Shown: positions 1 to 7,952, counted from the stretch's first letter. The stretch is DNA of 18,427 nt from Pseudobacter sp051955275 (GCF_051955275.1 NZ_JBQCGW010000037.1:1-18427), one strand, 5' to 3'. Numbers and translations: made by a program. Notes: a model not told the origin generated them from the sequence alone.

Positions 1-664
1 TCAGCTGAATGGCGGAAGTGGACCTGCCTGCTTCTTCGAAATAGGATTTGAGCTTGTCTTCTGTTGCGCCTTTCTTGCGGAATACGATGATATTGCTGAC
101 GGAATAATTGCGTTGTAAGAATTTATAAATACCTGTGCAATGCGTCATCAGGGTGGAGCTCAGCATCACATAGTTGGGGTTATTGCTGGCACCGGCTTCG
201 TTGGGGAGATTGGCATTGATGAATGGAACGCTCAGTTGGTTAGCCAGGTAGGCCAGTTGGGCGGCTTCATTCACATTCACGTGCCCGATGAGCAGGTCGG
301 CTTCCTTCACTTCATCACTGGCAATCAGGTCTGTGAATTTTTTGGATACGCTGCGGGTATCATACACAAAGAGATCGATCTTCAGGCCTTCCTTGCGGAG
401 GGAGTCCACGGCCAGTTGGGCGCCTTCGTAAAATTCAAGTCCCGGGTTGATGAATTTCGGGAATGATTTCGCGTAGCGGTAATTGCCGGCGGCATCAAAA
501 GCGGAATCAAGGTAAAGCGGGGAGAAGAGTGCAATACGGTATCTCGCCTTCACTGTGTCTTTAACGGGTTCCGGTGCGAATACGGTATCCACCTGGGCCG
601 TTGACACAATAGATTGCAATAATGCAAATACGGACAGTAATGCAATGATGCCAATTCGTTTCAT
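1..664 (-). CDS. Periplasmic-binding-protein-like ABC transporter substrate-binding protein, 3' end outside window
   Basis: The first 221 residues are visible, with no stop before the window edge. Residues 1-23 form a signal peptide (positive MKR start, hydrophobic core, STAQ-V cleavage site), so the protein is exported. From about residue 41 the sequence matches the receptor-type periplasmic binding fold: a first strand (YRIALFSPLYLD), FYEGAQLAVDSL around 79-89, a second strand with VYDTRS near 100-105, and LLIGHVNVNEAAQLA near 124-139. These resemble branched-chain-amino-acid-type (Peripla_BP_6) proteins. In many Bacteroidota a similar protein, sometimes carrying LysM repeats, sits next to guaA; no LysM is visible in this N-terminal part. 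The start ATG is 52 bp after the guaA stop on the same strand, so cotranscription is likely. The ligand cannot be told from the sequence. Confidence 0.8.
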   Translation of the reverse strand, partial: MKRIGIIALLSVFALLQSIVSTAQVDTVFAPEPVKDTVKARYRIALFSPLYLDSAFDAAGNYRYAKSFPKFINPGLEFYEGAQLAVDSLRKEGLKIDLFVYDTRSVSKKFTDLIASDEVKEADLLIGHVNVNEAAQLAYLANQLSVPFINANLPNEAGASNNPNYVMLSSTLMTHCTGIYKFLQRNYSVSNIIVFRKKGATEDKLKSYFEEAGRSTSAIQL

Positions 665-716
665 CTGAGATCGGTTTGTTTTTCCAGGATCAGAGGCCCT
701 GTCAACCACTAGAGGG

Positions 717-2249
717 TTATTCCCACTCGATGGTTGCAGGCGGCTTGCTGCTGATATCATATACAACGCGATTGATGCCTTTCACATTGTTGATGATATC
801 ATTGGAAATAAATGCCATGAACTCATAAGGCAGGTGTGCCCAGTCGGCGGTCATACCATCCACGGAGGTCACTGCGCGCAGGGCTACAGTGAATTCGTAG
901 GTCCTTTCATCGCCCATCACACCAACACTCTTCACGGGCAACAGGATAGTTCCTGCCTGCCAAACCTGGTCATAGAGATTATAATCCTTCAAGCCCTGTA
1001 CATAACGGTAATCTGCATCCTGCAATAATTGTACCTTTTCGGGAGTGATCTCGCCCAGGATCCTGATGGCCAGGCCTGGTCCGGGGAAAGGATGACGGTT
1101 GAGCAGGTCTGCCGGAATGCCCAGTTCCTTACCCACACGTCTTACCTCGTCCTTGAAAAGAAAACGGAGAGGTTCTACCAGTTCCAGTTTCATGGTATCA
1201 GGAAGTCCGCCCACATTGTGGTGGCTCTTGATAGTCACGGATGGACCGTGAACACTCACGCTCTCGATCACATCAGGGTAGATAGTGCCCTGCCCGAGCA
1301 GTTCAACGCCTTCGATCTTATTGGCTTCTTCCTGGAAAACGTCGATGAAGAGCTTTCCAATGGTCTTGCGTTTAGCTTCAGGATCGGTTTTGCCGGCGAG
1401 CTGGGAGTAGAAAAGCTCTTTGGCATCGATGCCTTTTACATTCAGACCGATGGATTTATAGATATCCAGTACCTGCTGGAATTCGTTCTTGCGGAGCACG
1501 CCATTGTCAACGAAAATACCGTACAACCTGTCGCCAATGGCACGGTGGATCAGGGTTGCGGCAACAGTTGAATCCACACCACCACTGAGGGCCATGATCA
1601 CTTTGCGGTTGCCGATCTGCTCTTTCAGTCTGTTGATGGTGTCTGTGGCAAAGTGTGCAGGCGTCCAGTCCTGGCTGACCCCGCAGATATTCACGAGGAA
1701 ATTCTTCAGGATCTTCTTGCCTTCGATGCTATGATACACTTCCGGGTGGAACTGTACGCAGTAGAGCGGGTTTGGACCTGCATCCTGTTTGAAGGCAGCG
1801 TAGGGGATGCCTTCAGTAACGCCCAGTACGGAGAATCCGGCGGGGAGCTCCAGTACGGAATCGCTATGGCTCATCCATACCTGGGAATTGTCCATGATAT
1901 CATTCAGGAGAACATCGTTGGTCTTTTTCTGGAAGAGAGCACGGCCGTATTCGCGTTTATCGCTTTTGGCAACATGGCCGCCGAATTTTTTGGCGGTGAG
2001 CTGTGCTCCATAACATACGCCCAGTACAGGCACTTTTTCATTGAAGCCGGCAATGTCCACATCCGGGGCATTGGGGTCGTTCACAGAAAAAGGGGATCCG
2101 GAAAGAATGATGCCCTTCAGAGAGGGATCGAACTGGATCTTACTGTGAAAAGGAACAATTTCGCAATAAACATTGGCCTCACGCACGGCCCTGGCTATCA
2201 ACTGAGTATATTGACTTCCGAAGTCTAAAATGAGTATCTTTTCCGTCAT
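717..2249 (-). CDS. guaA: GMP synthase (glutamine-hydrolysing)
   Basis: Converts XMP to GMP using ATP and glutamine-derived ammonia in the cytoplasm, the last step of guanine nucleotide synthesis. The 510-residue length is normal for the family. The N-terminal class I amidotransferase domain shows the nucleophile Cys79 in GVCYGAQ and the His168/Glu170 pair in QFHPE. The ATP pyrophosphatase domain follows, with the PP-loop SGGVDS at 222-227 and FVDNGVLR beyond it. The C-terminal dimerisation domain has HPFPGPGLAIRILGE and ends in KPPATIEWE, as in intact GuaA proteins. The ATG at 2249 is directly followed by MTEKILILDFGSQYTQ, the expected N-terminus. The downstream binding-protein gene is probably in the same transcript. 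A promoter-like element lies only 7 bp upstream of the ATG. Confidence 0.98.
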   Translation of the reverse strand: MTEKILILDFGSQYTQLIARAVREANVYCEIVPFHSKIQFDPSLKGIILSGSPFSVNDPNAPDVDIAGFNEKVPVLGVCYGAQLTAKKFGGHVAKSDKREYGRALFQKKTNDVLLNDIMDNSQVWMSHSDSVLELPAGFSVLGVTEGIPYAAFKQDAGPNPLYCVQFHPEVYHSIEGKKILKNFLVNICGVSQDWTPAHFATDTINRLKEQIGNRKVIMALSGGVDSTVAATLIHRAIGDRLYGIFVDNGVLRKNEFQQVLDIYKSIGLNVKGIDAKELFYSQLAGKTDPEAKRKTIGKLFIDVFQEEANKIEGVELLGQGTIYPDVIESVSVHGPSVTIKSHHNVGGLPDTMKLELVEPLRFLFKDEVRRVGKELGIPADLLNRHPFPGPGLAIRILGEITPEKVQLLQDADYRYVQGLKDYNLYDQVWQAGTILLPVKSVGVMGDERTYEFTVALRAVTSVDGMTADWAHLPYEFMAFISNDIINNVKGINRVVYDISSKPPATIEWE

Positions 2250-2256
2250 GGTGCTG

Positions 2257-2287
2257 CGAAGGTAAGAAAACGGCAGGAGCTTTCAAG
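2257..2287 (-). promoter_or_regulatory. Putative guaA promoter (Bacteroidota sigma type)
   Basis: Read on the minus strand, TACCTTCG (2264-2257) differs at one base from the TAnnTTTG -7 consensus. CTTG (2287-2284) lies 19 bp upstream, the normal -33 spacing. Only 7 bases separate the -7 box from the guaA ATG, implying a very short or absent 5' leader. Confidence 0.4.
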
Positions 2288-2323
2288 GGGTGTAACATTT
2301 TACAGCATGCTGCGTCAAATAGG

Positions 2324-2354
2324 TTGGCAGGGCGCTATTAAATCGCCAACTTTG
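2324..2354 (+). promoter_or_regulatory. Putative promoter of the head-GIN lipoprotein gene
   Basis: TTGG at 2324-2327 and CAACTTTG at 2347-2354 are separated by 19 bp, close to the Bacteroidota -33/-7 pair. The -7 box ends 23 bp before the ATG at 2378, the same distance as at rpsT. An inverted repeat GTTGGC (2323-2328) / GCCAAC (2345-2350) brackets the spacer and could be an operator. Confidence 0.4.
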
Positions 2355-2377
2355 AGCAGCTAAAAACCAAACTGAAC

Positions 2378-3097
2378 ATGAAAAAAATTCTTCTGTTAAC
2401 ACTTCCCGTTATCCTGATCCTGGGTGCGTGCAACTTTGTAGGCGGTAAAAAGGTCCGTGGAAAAGGATCCGTTACCACTACAGACCGCTCCGTTGGATCA
2501 TTCAGCGGCGTGAGCTCCAGCGGCTCATTTGATATTTACGTTTCTTCCGGACCGCAGGCTGTTAAGATCGAAGCGGAGGAAAACCTCCTTCAATATATTG
2601 AGACTGAAGTGCGCGATGGCATTCTGCGTGTTCGCACCAAAGACGGGTACAGGCTTCGCCCCAATAAAGACGTAAAGATCTTTGTGACCAATCCCACTTT
2701 TAATAAGATCCATAGCTCCGGTTCCGGCAATATCATTGGCGAGAACAAGATCAGCTCCAGCGAAAAGCTGGAGGTGAGTGTGAGCGGCAGCGCCGATGTG
2801 AAGCTGGAAGTGGATGCTCCTGAAGTGGAGTCTTCCATCAGCGGCAGCGGCAATACCGATCTCAGAGGCAATACCAGGATCTTCGAAACCAGGATCAGTG
2901 GCAGTGGAAATGTGAATGCCCTGGAACTGATGAGCGAAGAAACAACTGTAAAGATCAGCGGTAGTGGCGATGTAAGCGTGTTTGCCAGTGTGAAACTGAA
3001 AGTGAATGTAACCGGTAGCGGTGATGTGAGGTATAAAGGAAATGCTACGGTGGAAAGCAAGATCACCGGTGGCGGCGGGGTGACCAAGGTGGAGTAA
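2378..3097 (+). CDS. Head-GIN domain (DUF2807) lipoprotein with SGSG beta-solenoid repeats
   Basis: A 239-residue exported lipoprotein. The signal peptide runs to a lipobox LGAC with Cys18 as the lipidation site. The remainder matches the DUF2807 'putative auto-transporter adhesin, head GIN' family: FSGVSSSGSFDIYV, then EENLLQYIETEV and LRVRTKDG. From residue 114 the chain is a regular ladder: the turn motif SGSG, or a close variant (SGSA, TGSG, TGGG), recurs near residues 114, 136, 155, 174, 194, 212 and 230. That is every 18-22 residues, as expected for one rung of a right-handed beta-helix. The family is widespread in Bacteroidota and its molecular function is not established; an adhesive or envelope role is inference. 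The gene is monocistronic, with its own promoter-like element and a strong hairpin after the stop. Confidence 0.9.
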   Translation: MKKILLLTLPVILILGACNFVGGKKVRGKGSVTTTDRSVGSFSGVSSSGSFDIYVSSGPQAVKIEAEENLLQYIETEVRDGILRVRTKDGYRLRPNKDVKIFVTNPTFNKIHSSGSGNIIGENKISSSEKLEVSVSGSADVKLEVDAPEVESSISGSGNTDLRGNTRIFETRISGSGNVNALELMSEETTVKISGSGDVSVFASVKLKVNVTGSGDVRYKGNATVESKITGGGGVTKVE

Positions 3098-3128
3098 AGA
3101 ACAGTATTCCGTATTTGAGATAGGTACA

Positions 3129-3175
3129 TAAACAAATGAGACTGTTGCGATATTGGCAACAGTCTCATTTGTTTA
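3129..3175. terminator. Bidirectional terminator: perfect 20-bp hairpin between convergent genes
   Basis: The left arm 3129-3148 and right arm 3156-3175 are exactly complementary over 20 bp, with a 7-nt loop (GATATTG). The stem base is A/T-only (TAAACAAAT / ATTTGTTTA), giving a U-rich tail in either direction. It lies between the stop of the lipoprotein gene (3097, plus) and the stop of the AbiEii-like toxin (3236, minus), so it can serve both. Confidence 0.8.
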
Positions 3176-3235
3176 CTATATTTCTAATCTTAGGATTACC
3201 TGGCGGTAGTGATTGATGCTTCTGTTAAACATTCT

Positions 3236-4393
3236 TTACTCTTCACCGTCCCGCTTTAGAACAACAGTAGCTGCTGGCGTCTGTGGATATAATAATTTAA
3301 TTGTATTAAACCAATAAAACAGCGCCTCCCCACTTTTTACAAACTTAATTTTCTTGTTCAAGAAATTGTATTCTGAATGAGTGATTAAGCTGGCTTTCAT
3401 ATCAAAGGTAGTCTTGTCAAATCGGAGTAATGGCCCACTCTCCTCTTTCAAAATATAGGCGGCCAGATAAGCAGCCTTTGCAGTAGAAAGTAAGGCATCT
3501 TCTAACTTATATCCCTTTTTATCGAAAACAAAATGTGTGAATTGATTAATGCCTGTTATCAATTCCTTTAACTTTTCTTCATTGCCGGGTGTGGACTTTT
3601 GGCCAATCGCAAGCAACATGGCTGTATCTATCGTGTCTTGTAATACCTGGTCAACGGAAGTAATCCCACGTTCTGCCCTATATTGTATTTCAGCGGTAGC
3701 AGCAGTGTGATAGGCCTTGCGGACCAGTTCTACATCATCAATATGGTCAAATAAATTACCTACGTCGAAAAGCTGTTTAATGATTTCCCGTTCTTTCCTG
3801 ACAAAATAGGGTACACCTGTGGTACATGGAGCAAAGGCCACCATTTTATCACCAGTGATTGAATTGATGCAGGGTACCCTGACATTGACATGATCTCCAT
3901 CGTGTTGCACCCAGGTACTGATTATCGGCCTGTCTACCGTAGCAGGGTAAGGATTTTCTGCAAAAAGTACATCTAACAATATTTCAGACTCCGGGTTCTG
4001 AATCACCTGGTTATCCTTTTTATTTGGCCTGTTGGAGGTATAGAAGAATTTATAATGTGCTTTGGGGATTTCGCCTTTATAGCTACGCCGGTCATCTAAT
4101 TCCATCCGGCTAAAAGAACTACTTACGGCAACTTTGGCCAGATAGGTTTCCAATTTCTCCCTGGTTATGTCCACAGGCACAACGATATCTATATCCACTG
4201 AAAATCTTCGTGGCTCATTCATTAATATAACCAGACTTGTTCCTCCTTTGAAGATGAATGACAGTTTACTTAATTGTAACTGTTCGACCAGATGAAGTGC
4301 GTAAATCATTTTTTCGATCAAAGCTGGGTCCCTTCCAGACTCTTGTCGCTTTAGTTCAAGCCAATCGGCGGAAAAAGAGTTTGCATGTATCAT
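3236..4393 (-). CDS. AbiEii/AbiGii-family nucleotidyltransferase toxin (type IV toxin-antitoxin)
   Basis: A 385-residue protein of the AbiEii/AbiGii toxin family, in the DNA polymerase beta-like nucleotidyltransferase fold. Motif I is clear: FKGGTSL at 48-54, then RFSVDID at 63-69 with metal-ligand candidates Asp67 and Asp69. A third acidic residue is likely Asp141 in EILLDVLF. Lys183 in GDKMVAF and D210-VGNL fit the family's later conserved motifs. Characterised AbiEii-type toxins transfer nucleotides to RNA targets (tRNA in the mycobacterial MenT proteins) and are held in check by a partner that represses transcription; the target here is unknown. Its ATG overlaps the antitoxin stop in an ATGA, giving translational coupling. 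It is longer than typical ~300-residue AbiEii because of a C-terminal extension of unknown role. No frameshift or missing catalytic residue is seen, so it is probably functional. Confidence 0.9.
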   Translation of the reverse strand: MIHANSFSADWLELKRQESGRDPALIEKMIYALHLVEQLQLSKLSFIFKGGTSLVILMNEPRRFSVDIDIVVPVDITREKLETYLAKVAVSSSFSRMELDDRRSYKGEIPKAHYKFFYTSNRPNKKDNQVIQNPESEILLDVLFAENPYPATVDRPIISTWVQHDGDHVNVRVPCINSITGDKMVAFAPCTTGVPYFVRKEREIIKQLFDVGNLFDHIDDVELVRKAYHTAATAEIQYRAERGITSVDQVLQDTIDTAMLLAIGQKSTPGNEEKLKELITGINQFTHFVFDKKGYKLEDALLSTAKAAYLAAYILKEESGPLLRFDKTTFDMKASLITHSEYNFLNKKIKFVKSGEALFYWFNTIKLLYPQTPAATVVLKRDGEE

Positions 4394-5136
4394 TCAACAA
4401 GATTGTGGGGTATGTCAGTAGTTGCCAGGATGAGATCCTTCAACTCTCTTGCTTTATTACGGCGTTTAGCGTATTGAAGCAATTTTGCAAAGTCAACTGC
4501 GAAACGGTGATATGCATTATTTAGCATAACCGAAAATTCACTTCCTGAAAAGGTTGAATAGAACGATGGCTCACAAAATATGTCTACCAATATTTTCTCA
4601 AGTGTAGGAAGTATATAACCTTCTGCAGGTTCTAAAGGTGCTCTACTCAACAATTTTTTAAGAAAATATGTTGGTGTCGTGCGGTTAGCATATTCCAGGT
4701 AATCTTGATGTCGCGCTTTAATGGGAAAACCAATTCCGCTAATAGCATTTTCCCACACTAAATCAAATGCATCATTTTCTACTTCTATCACATCCCATGA
4801 GCGTGCTGGTTGGTGTAACATGAGATCGTTCAATTTCTGAGTGTTCCAAACACATGCACGAATGTCTGGATAAGCTTTGATGATTCTTTTATAGATTTTT
4901 ATTCCATTATCAGATGCTGAGATTTTAAAGGTGGGTTTAATTCGTATTGTAAAAATTCCACGTTTTACCGATTGAATGATGCCGCGTTGCTTTAACTCAT
5001 GAATGCGCCAACGAAAAGTAGCCATCTTTAGGTCTGGCTCCCATTCTTTAAAAAATGAAAACAACTCATCACTAGAGAAGGTATCCCTCCCTAAAAACTT
5101 TTCTGCTAATTTGGTACTATAATTATTGATTATCAA
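4390..5136 (-). CDS. AbiEi-like antitoxin / winged-helix autorepressor (DUF6577-like)
   Basis: A 248-residue protein directly upstream of the AbiEii-like toxin and overlapping it by 4 bp. Residues about 10-70 form a winged-helix-like domain (FSSDELFSFFKEW, then MATFRWRIHELKQRGIIQSVKRGIFTI), matching the N-terminal DNA-binding domain of AbiEi antitoxins. The rest looks like the partner domain found with Bacteroidota AbiEii proteins (DUF6577-like, from memory). Family knowledge says AbiEi represses its own operon by binding inverted repeats upstream; such repeats are abundant here. The start is unusual: there is no in-frame ATG before residue 38, the frame is closed by TAA at 5157-5155, and the best start is TTG at 5136-5134. 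That TTG lies inside a small inverted repeat. DNA and codon use are AT-richer than in the neighbours, suggesting horizontal acquisition of the pair. Confidence 0.8.
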   Translation of the reverse strand: MIINNYSTKLAEKFLGRDTFSSDELFSFFKEWEPDLKMATFRWRIHELKQRGIIQSVKRGIFTIRIKPTFKISASDNGIKIYKRIIKAYPDIRACVWNTQKLNDLMLHQPARSWDVIEVENDAFDLVWENAISGIGFPIKARHQDYLEYANRTTPTYFLKKLLSRAPLEPAEGYILPTLEKILVDIFCEPSFYSTFSGSEFSVMLNNAYHRFAVDFAKLLQYAKRRNKARELKDLILATTDIPHNLVE

Positions 5137-5260
5137 TTTTATATAACTATTTAATTATTTGGCAAAAATTTGATTTCAAATATTTACCAAATCTATTAAT
5201 TATTTGGCATTTTATTGAAATCAAATATTTGATATTATTTTCAAAAATTGGCAAATGTTG
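5125..5260 (-). promoter_or_regulatory. Repeat-rich operator/promoter region of the AbiE-like operon
   Basis: TTAATTATTTGGCA occurs twice (5151-5164 and 5196-5209), 45 bp apart. A related ATTGGCAAA lies at 5247-5255 and an inverted ACCAAAT at 5186-5192. Palindromic cores are interleaved: ATTTGA-TT-TCAAAT at 5168-5181, the perfect TCAAATATTTGA at 5221-5232, and ATTGAT-T-ATCAAT at 5125-5137 over the TTG start. On the minus strand TAGATTTG (5195-5188) is an exact TAnnTTTG -7 box 51 bp before the start, so a protein on these repeats would cover the promoter. Autorepression by the AbiEi-like protein is inferred from the family. Confidence 0.6.
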
Positions 5261-5435
5261 GAACCTATAATTAGGCAATTTCCATACAAAACCAAGCCAC
5301 TTCAAAGCAAAAAAGGGAGAGATTTTCGTTACAAAGTTTTAAAAACGTAACAAAAATATTTAATGTGTTGGAAATTAATAGAAGTAGCGCTACATGGAAC
5401 TTTGAAAGCCTGACTTTCAAAGTTCACGTTTTTGA
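5137..5435. other. AT-rich intergenic region between pbpC and the AbiE-like operon
   Basis: About 300 bp without a credible gene. The part up to ~5260 is the repeat-rich AbiE control region. From 5281 to 5396 the sequence is A-rich and holds an imperfect dyad around GTTAC (5329-5333) / GTAAC (5346-5350) and a 10-bp palindrome GTAGCGCTAC (5384-5393). The pbpC-proximal end contains a 12-bp hairpin. A short plus-strand ORF starting at 5365 runs into pbpC in a shadow frame and looks non-coding. Confidence 0.6.
5397..5425. terminator. 12-bp hairpin just downstream of pbpC, probable terminator
   Basis: Arms 5397-5408 and 5414-5425 are perfectly complementary (12 bp) around a 5-nt loop CCTGA. It lies 11 bp past the pbpC stop, where a terminator is expected. 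The run of Ts (TTTTT at 5429-5433) is on the plus-strand side, so the U-tract favours plus-direction transcripts; for pbpC the hairpin lacks a U-tail. Confidence 0.5.
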
Positions 5436-7763
5436 TCACAGGTTTACATACTTCACCCTGATCCAGATATTCCGGTTCCTGCCCTTATCATCCGTGCAGG
5501 AGATCTTCACCGGTCCTTCTGCAGGTATAAAGAACTGTTTGCTCTTTACATCGGCAGCCTTGTAGAATTTATCATCGATATACCAGAATACTTTCCCCAC
5601 GTCGTTGCCCACATTACAGGTGAGTTGCAATGGCTCGGGATTTTTCTTGCTGATCAGGTACTCAGCGCCATTCTTGGGGAAGGTGATCACCGGTGCACCG
5701 CCTGCAAATACCCGCTCACAATTGGGATTATGCGGCGGGATCTGAACATACATGATATGGTGCTCGTCAAAGTAATGCTGTATCTCAGGGCTCACGATCT
5801 TGTACCATTTCTTTTTATAGCCCGATTCCGGCTGACAGGTTTTGCAGTAAGACATCTTTTCATCGGGTGAAACGGCCATCTCCTCCTGGTTGCTGCAGGT
5901 CTGTGTACCGGAGATCAGCGGAATGAAATAATCGGTAACGGTACTGCTGCAATGATCTGAAGGAGGCATGCCGGTTTCGGAACAAACCATTCTCACTTCA
6001 ACATCCTTTGGTTGGGTGAACCACTCCTGGTCACTGTCGTAATCAATGGTATTGAAGATGCGGAAAAGCAGGGGCGTGGCCACGTTCGCGCCGCTCAGTT
6101 CGGGAATGCCAAGGGCCGAAAAGTTTCCTACCCAGACACCTACCGTATAATTCTTATTGTAACCGATGCTCCAGGCATCGCGGCGGCCATAACTGGTGCC
6201 GGTTTTCCATGCGATCCTGGGCATGCGTTCCGTGCTCTGCCAGTTGAGCGGAAAGTCCGGGCGGTTCACCTTGCTCAGGGTTTCATTGATCATATAGGTA
6301 GCAGCAGGAGAGAGGATCTTCCGGGAGATGACTGCATTCCTGGTGGTATCGGGTTTGGTATAATTCGGCCTGATATATTTTCCATCGTTGGCAAAAATAG
6401 TGTAGAGGCCGGTGAGCTCCTGCAGGTTGGAGCCGCATCCGCCGAGGATCAGCGAAAGCCCCAGTTTCTTCTGGTCTTTACGCACCTGCATAAAATCGCA
6501 GCTACTGAGGGCCTGTATGAATTTATCTTTCCCCAGCCACTGCAATCCTTTTACAGCGGGTATATTCAGGCTATGTTCCAGGGCATACTCCATGGTTACG
6601 AAACCATTGAATTGTTTATCGTAGTTCTCGGGAGCATAACCGCCATAGTTCACGGCTACGTCCGTCATTACAGTTTTTGGCGTGAGCAGCCCTTCATCGA
6701 TACACATCCCGTAAAGCAGGGGTTTGAGCGTGCTGCCCGGCTGCCGGATGGCTTTGGCGCCGTTCACCTGCCCGCCATCAGTGGTATCGTAGAAATTGGC
6801 GCTACCCAGATAAGTGATCACATTATGTGTATGGTTGTCAATGATCACAACAGCTGCATTTCGGATATTCTTCAACGTTAGAGAGCGGCTGTAATCCTCC
6901 ACGATCTTCTCTATCTTAAGCTGGGTATTGAGCTCTATATTGGTATGAATGATATCGCTGCCGTTCTTTTGCAGCTGGTAAGCAAGGTGAGGGATCAGTT
7001 TGGGCGCTTCCTGCCGGGTGGCATTGAGTGGCTCGTCCAGCGCATCTTCGATCTCTTTTTCCGTGAACACTTTATCCGCCGCAAATTTCCGCAACCAGCG
7101 GTTCCGCTCTTCCACGATCTTATCATTGTTCTTCCCCATAACCAGGGAGGAAGGACGGTTAGGAATAATACTTAAAGCAGTGATCTCTGCCAGGGAAAGA
7201 TGATCGGGGTTCTTTTTGAAATACAGGGTGGAGGCGGATTTAACGCCCTGCAGGTTACCGCCGTAGGGTACCAGATTCAGGTAGAGCTGCAGGATCTCGT
7301 CCTTACTGTATTTCCATTCCAGCTGGCAGGCGCGGAACATTTCCCTCAACTTGTTAAAGTAGGTGCGGCGTTTGGGTTCAAGTGCCCGGGCCACCTGCAT
7401 GGTGATGGTGGAAGCGCCGGAAGTTCTTTTCATCCGGAAGATATTTTTGGTCATCGCACGCAGGATCGCTGCGCCATTTACACCGGGGTGATAGTAAAAA
7501 TACCTGTCTTCTTTTTCAATGATGGTCTTTCTCAACAGCGGGGAGATCTCTTCCAGTTCAGTTTTCATTCTCCATTGCTGATCCTTTGTGAGGTAAGCAT
7601 GGATCACTTCTCCTTTATTATCGGTGATGATGGTAGAGTAGTCTACATTGTCGGGGACCGGGAAGATCCGGTTGAGTAACAGGAAAAGCAGGAACGCGGC
7701 AATGCCGCTCCAGGCAAGCCTTTTGGCCCATTTCAATAAACGCGGTCCGTACTTTTCTTTCAT
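5436..7763 (-). CDS. pbpC: Penicillin-binding protein 1C (bifunctional transglycosylase/transpeptidase)
   Basis: A class A penicillin-binding protein that polymerises and cross-links peptidoglycan at the outer face of the inner membrane. Numbered from the preferred start, residues ~14-31 are the single membrane anchor. The glycosyltransferase 51 domain follows, with catalytic Glu85 in EKEDRYFYYHPGVN and RTSGASTITMQVAR. The transpeptidase domain has S344-TLK, S398-LN and KTGT at 520-523, all intact. The C-terminus carries the PBP1C-specific domain (PF06832), ending IRVKYVNL. An ATG at 7805 would add MVIPCICITTQHAD, which is uncharged and unlike PBP1C N-termini, so I prefer the ATG at 7763 giving MKEKYGPRLLKWAKR (775 residues). 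It is divergent from an alpha-2-macroglobulin gene, the classic PBP1C partner, which is thought to guard the periplasm when PBP1C repairs the wall. Confidence 0.95.
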   Translation of the reverse strand: MKEKYGPRLLKWAKRLAWSGIAAFLLFLLLNRIFPVPDNVDYSTIITDNKGEVIHAYLTKDQQWRMKTELEEISPLLRKTIIEKEDRYFYYHPGVNGAAILRAMTKNIFRMKRTSGASTITMQVARALEPKRRTYFNKLREMFRACQLEWKYSKDEILQLYLNLVPYGGNLQGVKSASTLYFKKNPDHLSLAEITALSIIPNRPSSLVMGKNNDKIVEERNRWLRKFAADKVFTEKEIEDALDEPLNATRQEAPKLIPHLAYQLQKNGSDIIHTNIELNTQLKIEKIVEDYSRSLTLKNIRNAAVVIIDNHTHNVITYLGSANFYDTTDGGQVNGAKAIRQPGSTLKPLLYGMCIDEGLLTPKTVMTDVAVNYGGYAPENYDKQFNGFVTMEYALEHSLNIPAVKGLQWLGKDKFIQALSSCDFMQVRKDQKKLGLSLILGGCGSNLQELTGLYTIFANDGKYIRPNYTKPDTTRNAVISRKILSPAATYMINETLSKVNRPDFPLNWQSTERMPRIAWKTGTSYGRRDAWSIGYNKNYTVGVWVGNFSALGIPELSGANVATPLLFRIFNTIDYDSDQEWFTQPKDVEVRMVCSETGMPPSDHCSSTVTDYFIPLISGTQTCSNQEEMAVSPDEKMSYCKTCQPESGYKKKWYKIVSPEIQHYFDEHHIMYVQIPPHNPNCERVFAGGAPVITFPKNGAEYLISKKNPEPLQLTCNVGNDVGKVFWYIDDKFYKAADVKSKQFFIPAEGPVKISCTDDKGRNRNIWIRVKYVNL

Positions 7764-7952
7764 GTCAGCATGCTGCGTTGTGATACAGATGCAAGGTATC
7801 ACCATTTCGCTGGTTTCTTTTCATGAATTAACAAATACTTATCTCCGCAAATTTGCACCTGCCTGTGCCCGTTATGTACCTTAACATTACAATCCTTTTT
7901 ATGGGCCAGACAAGCCTTCCCCCTTAGTTATACACATTCCATCCCGCATAGC

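Noticed and set aside
5365..5565. 66-codon plus-strand ORF at the pbpC 3' end
   Set aside because: Most of it lies antisense to pbpC coding sequence and it contains the 12-bp hairpin; no recognisable product.
7846..7855. 10-bp palindrome GCAAATTTGC upstream of pbpC
   Set aside because: Short and A/T-cored, not repeated in the window, and not placed with a convincing promoter; chance is likely.
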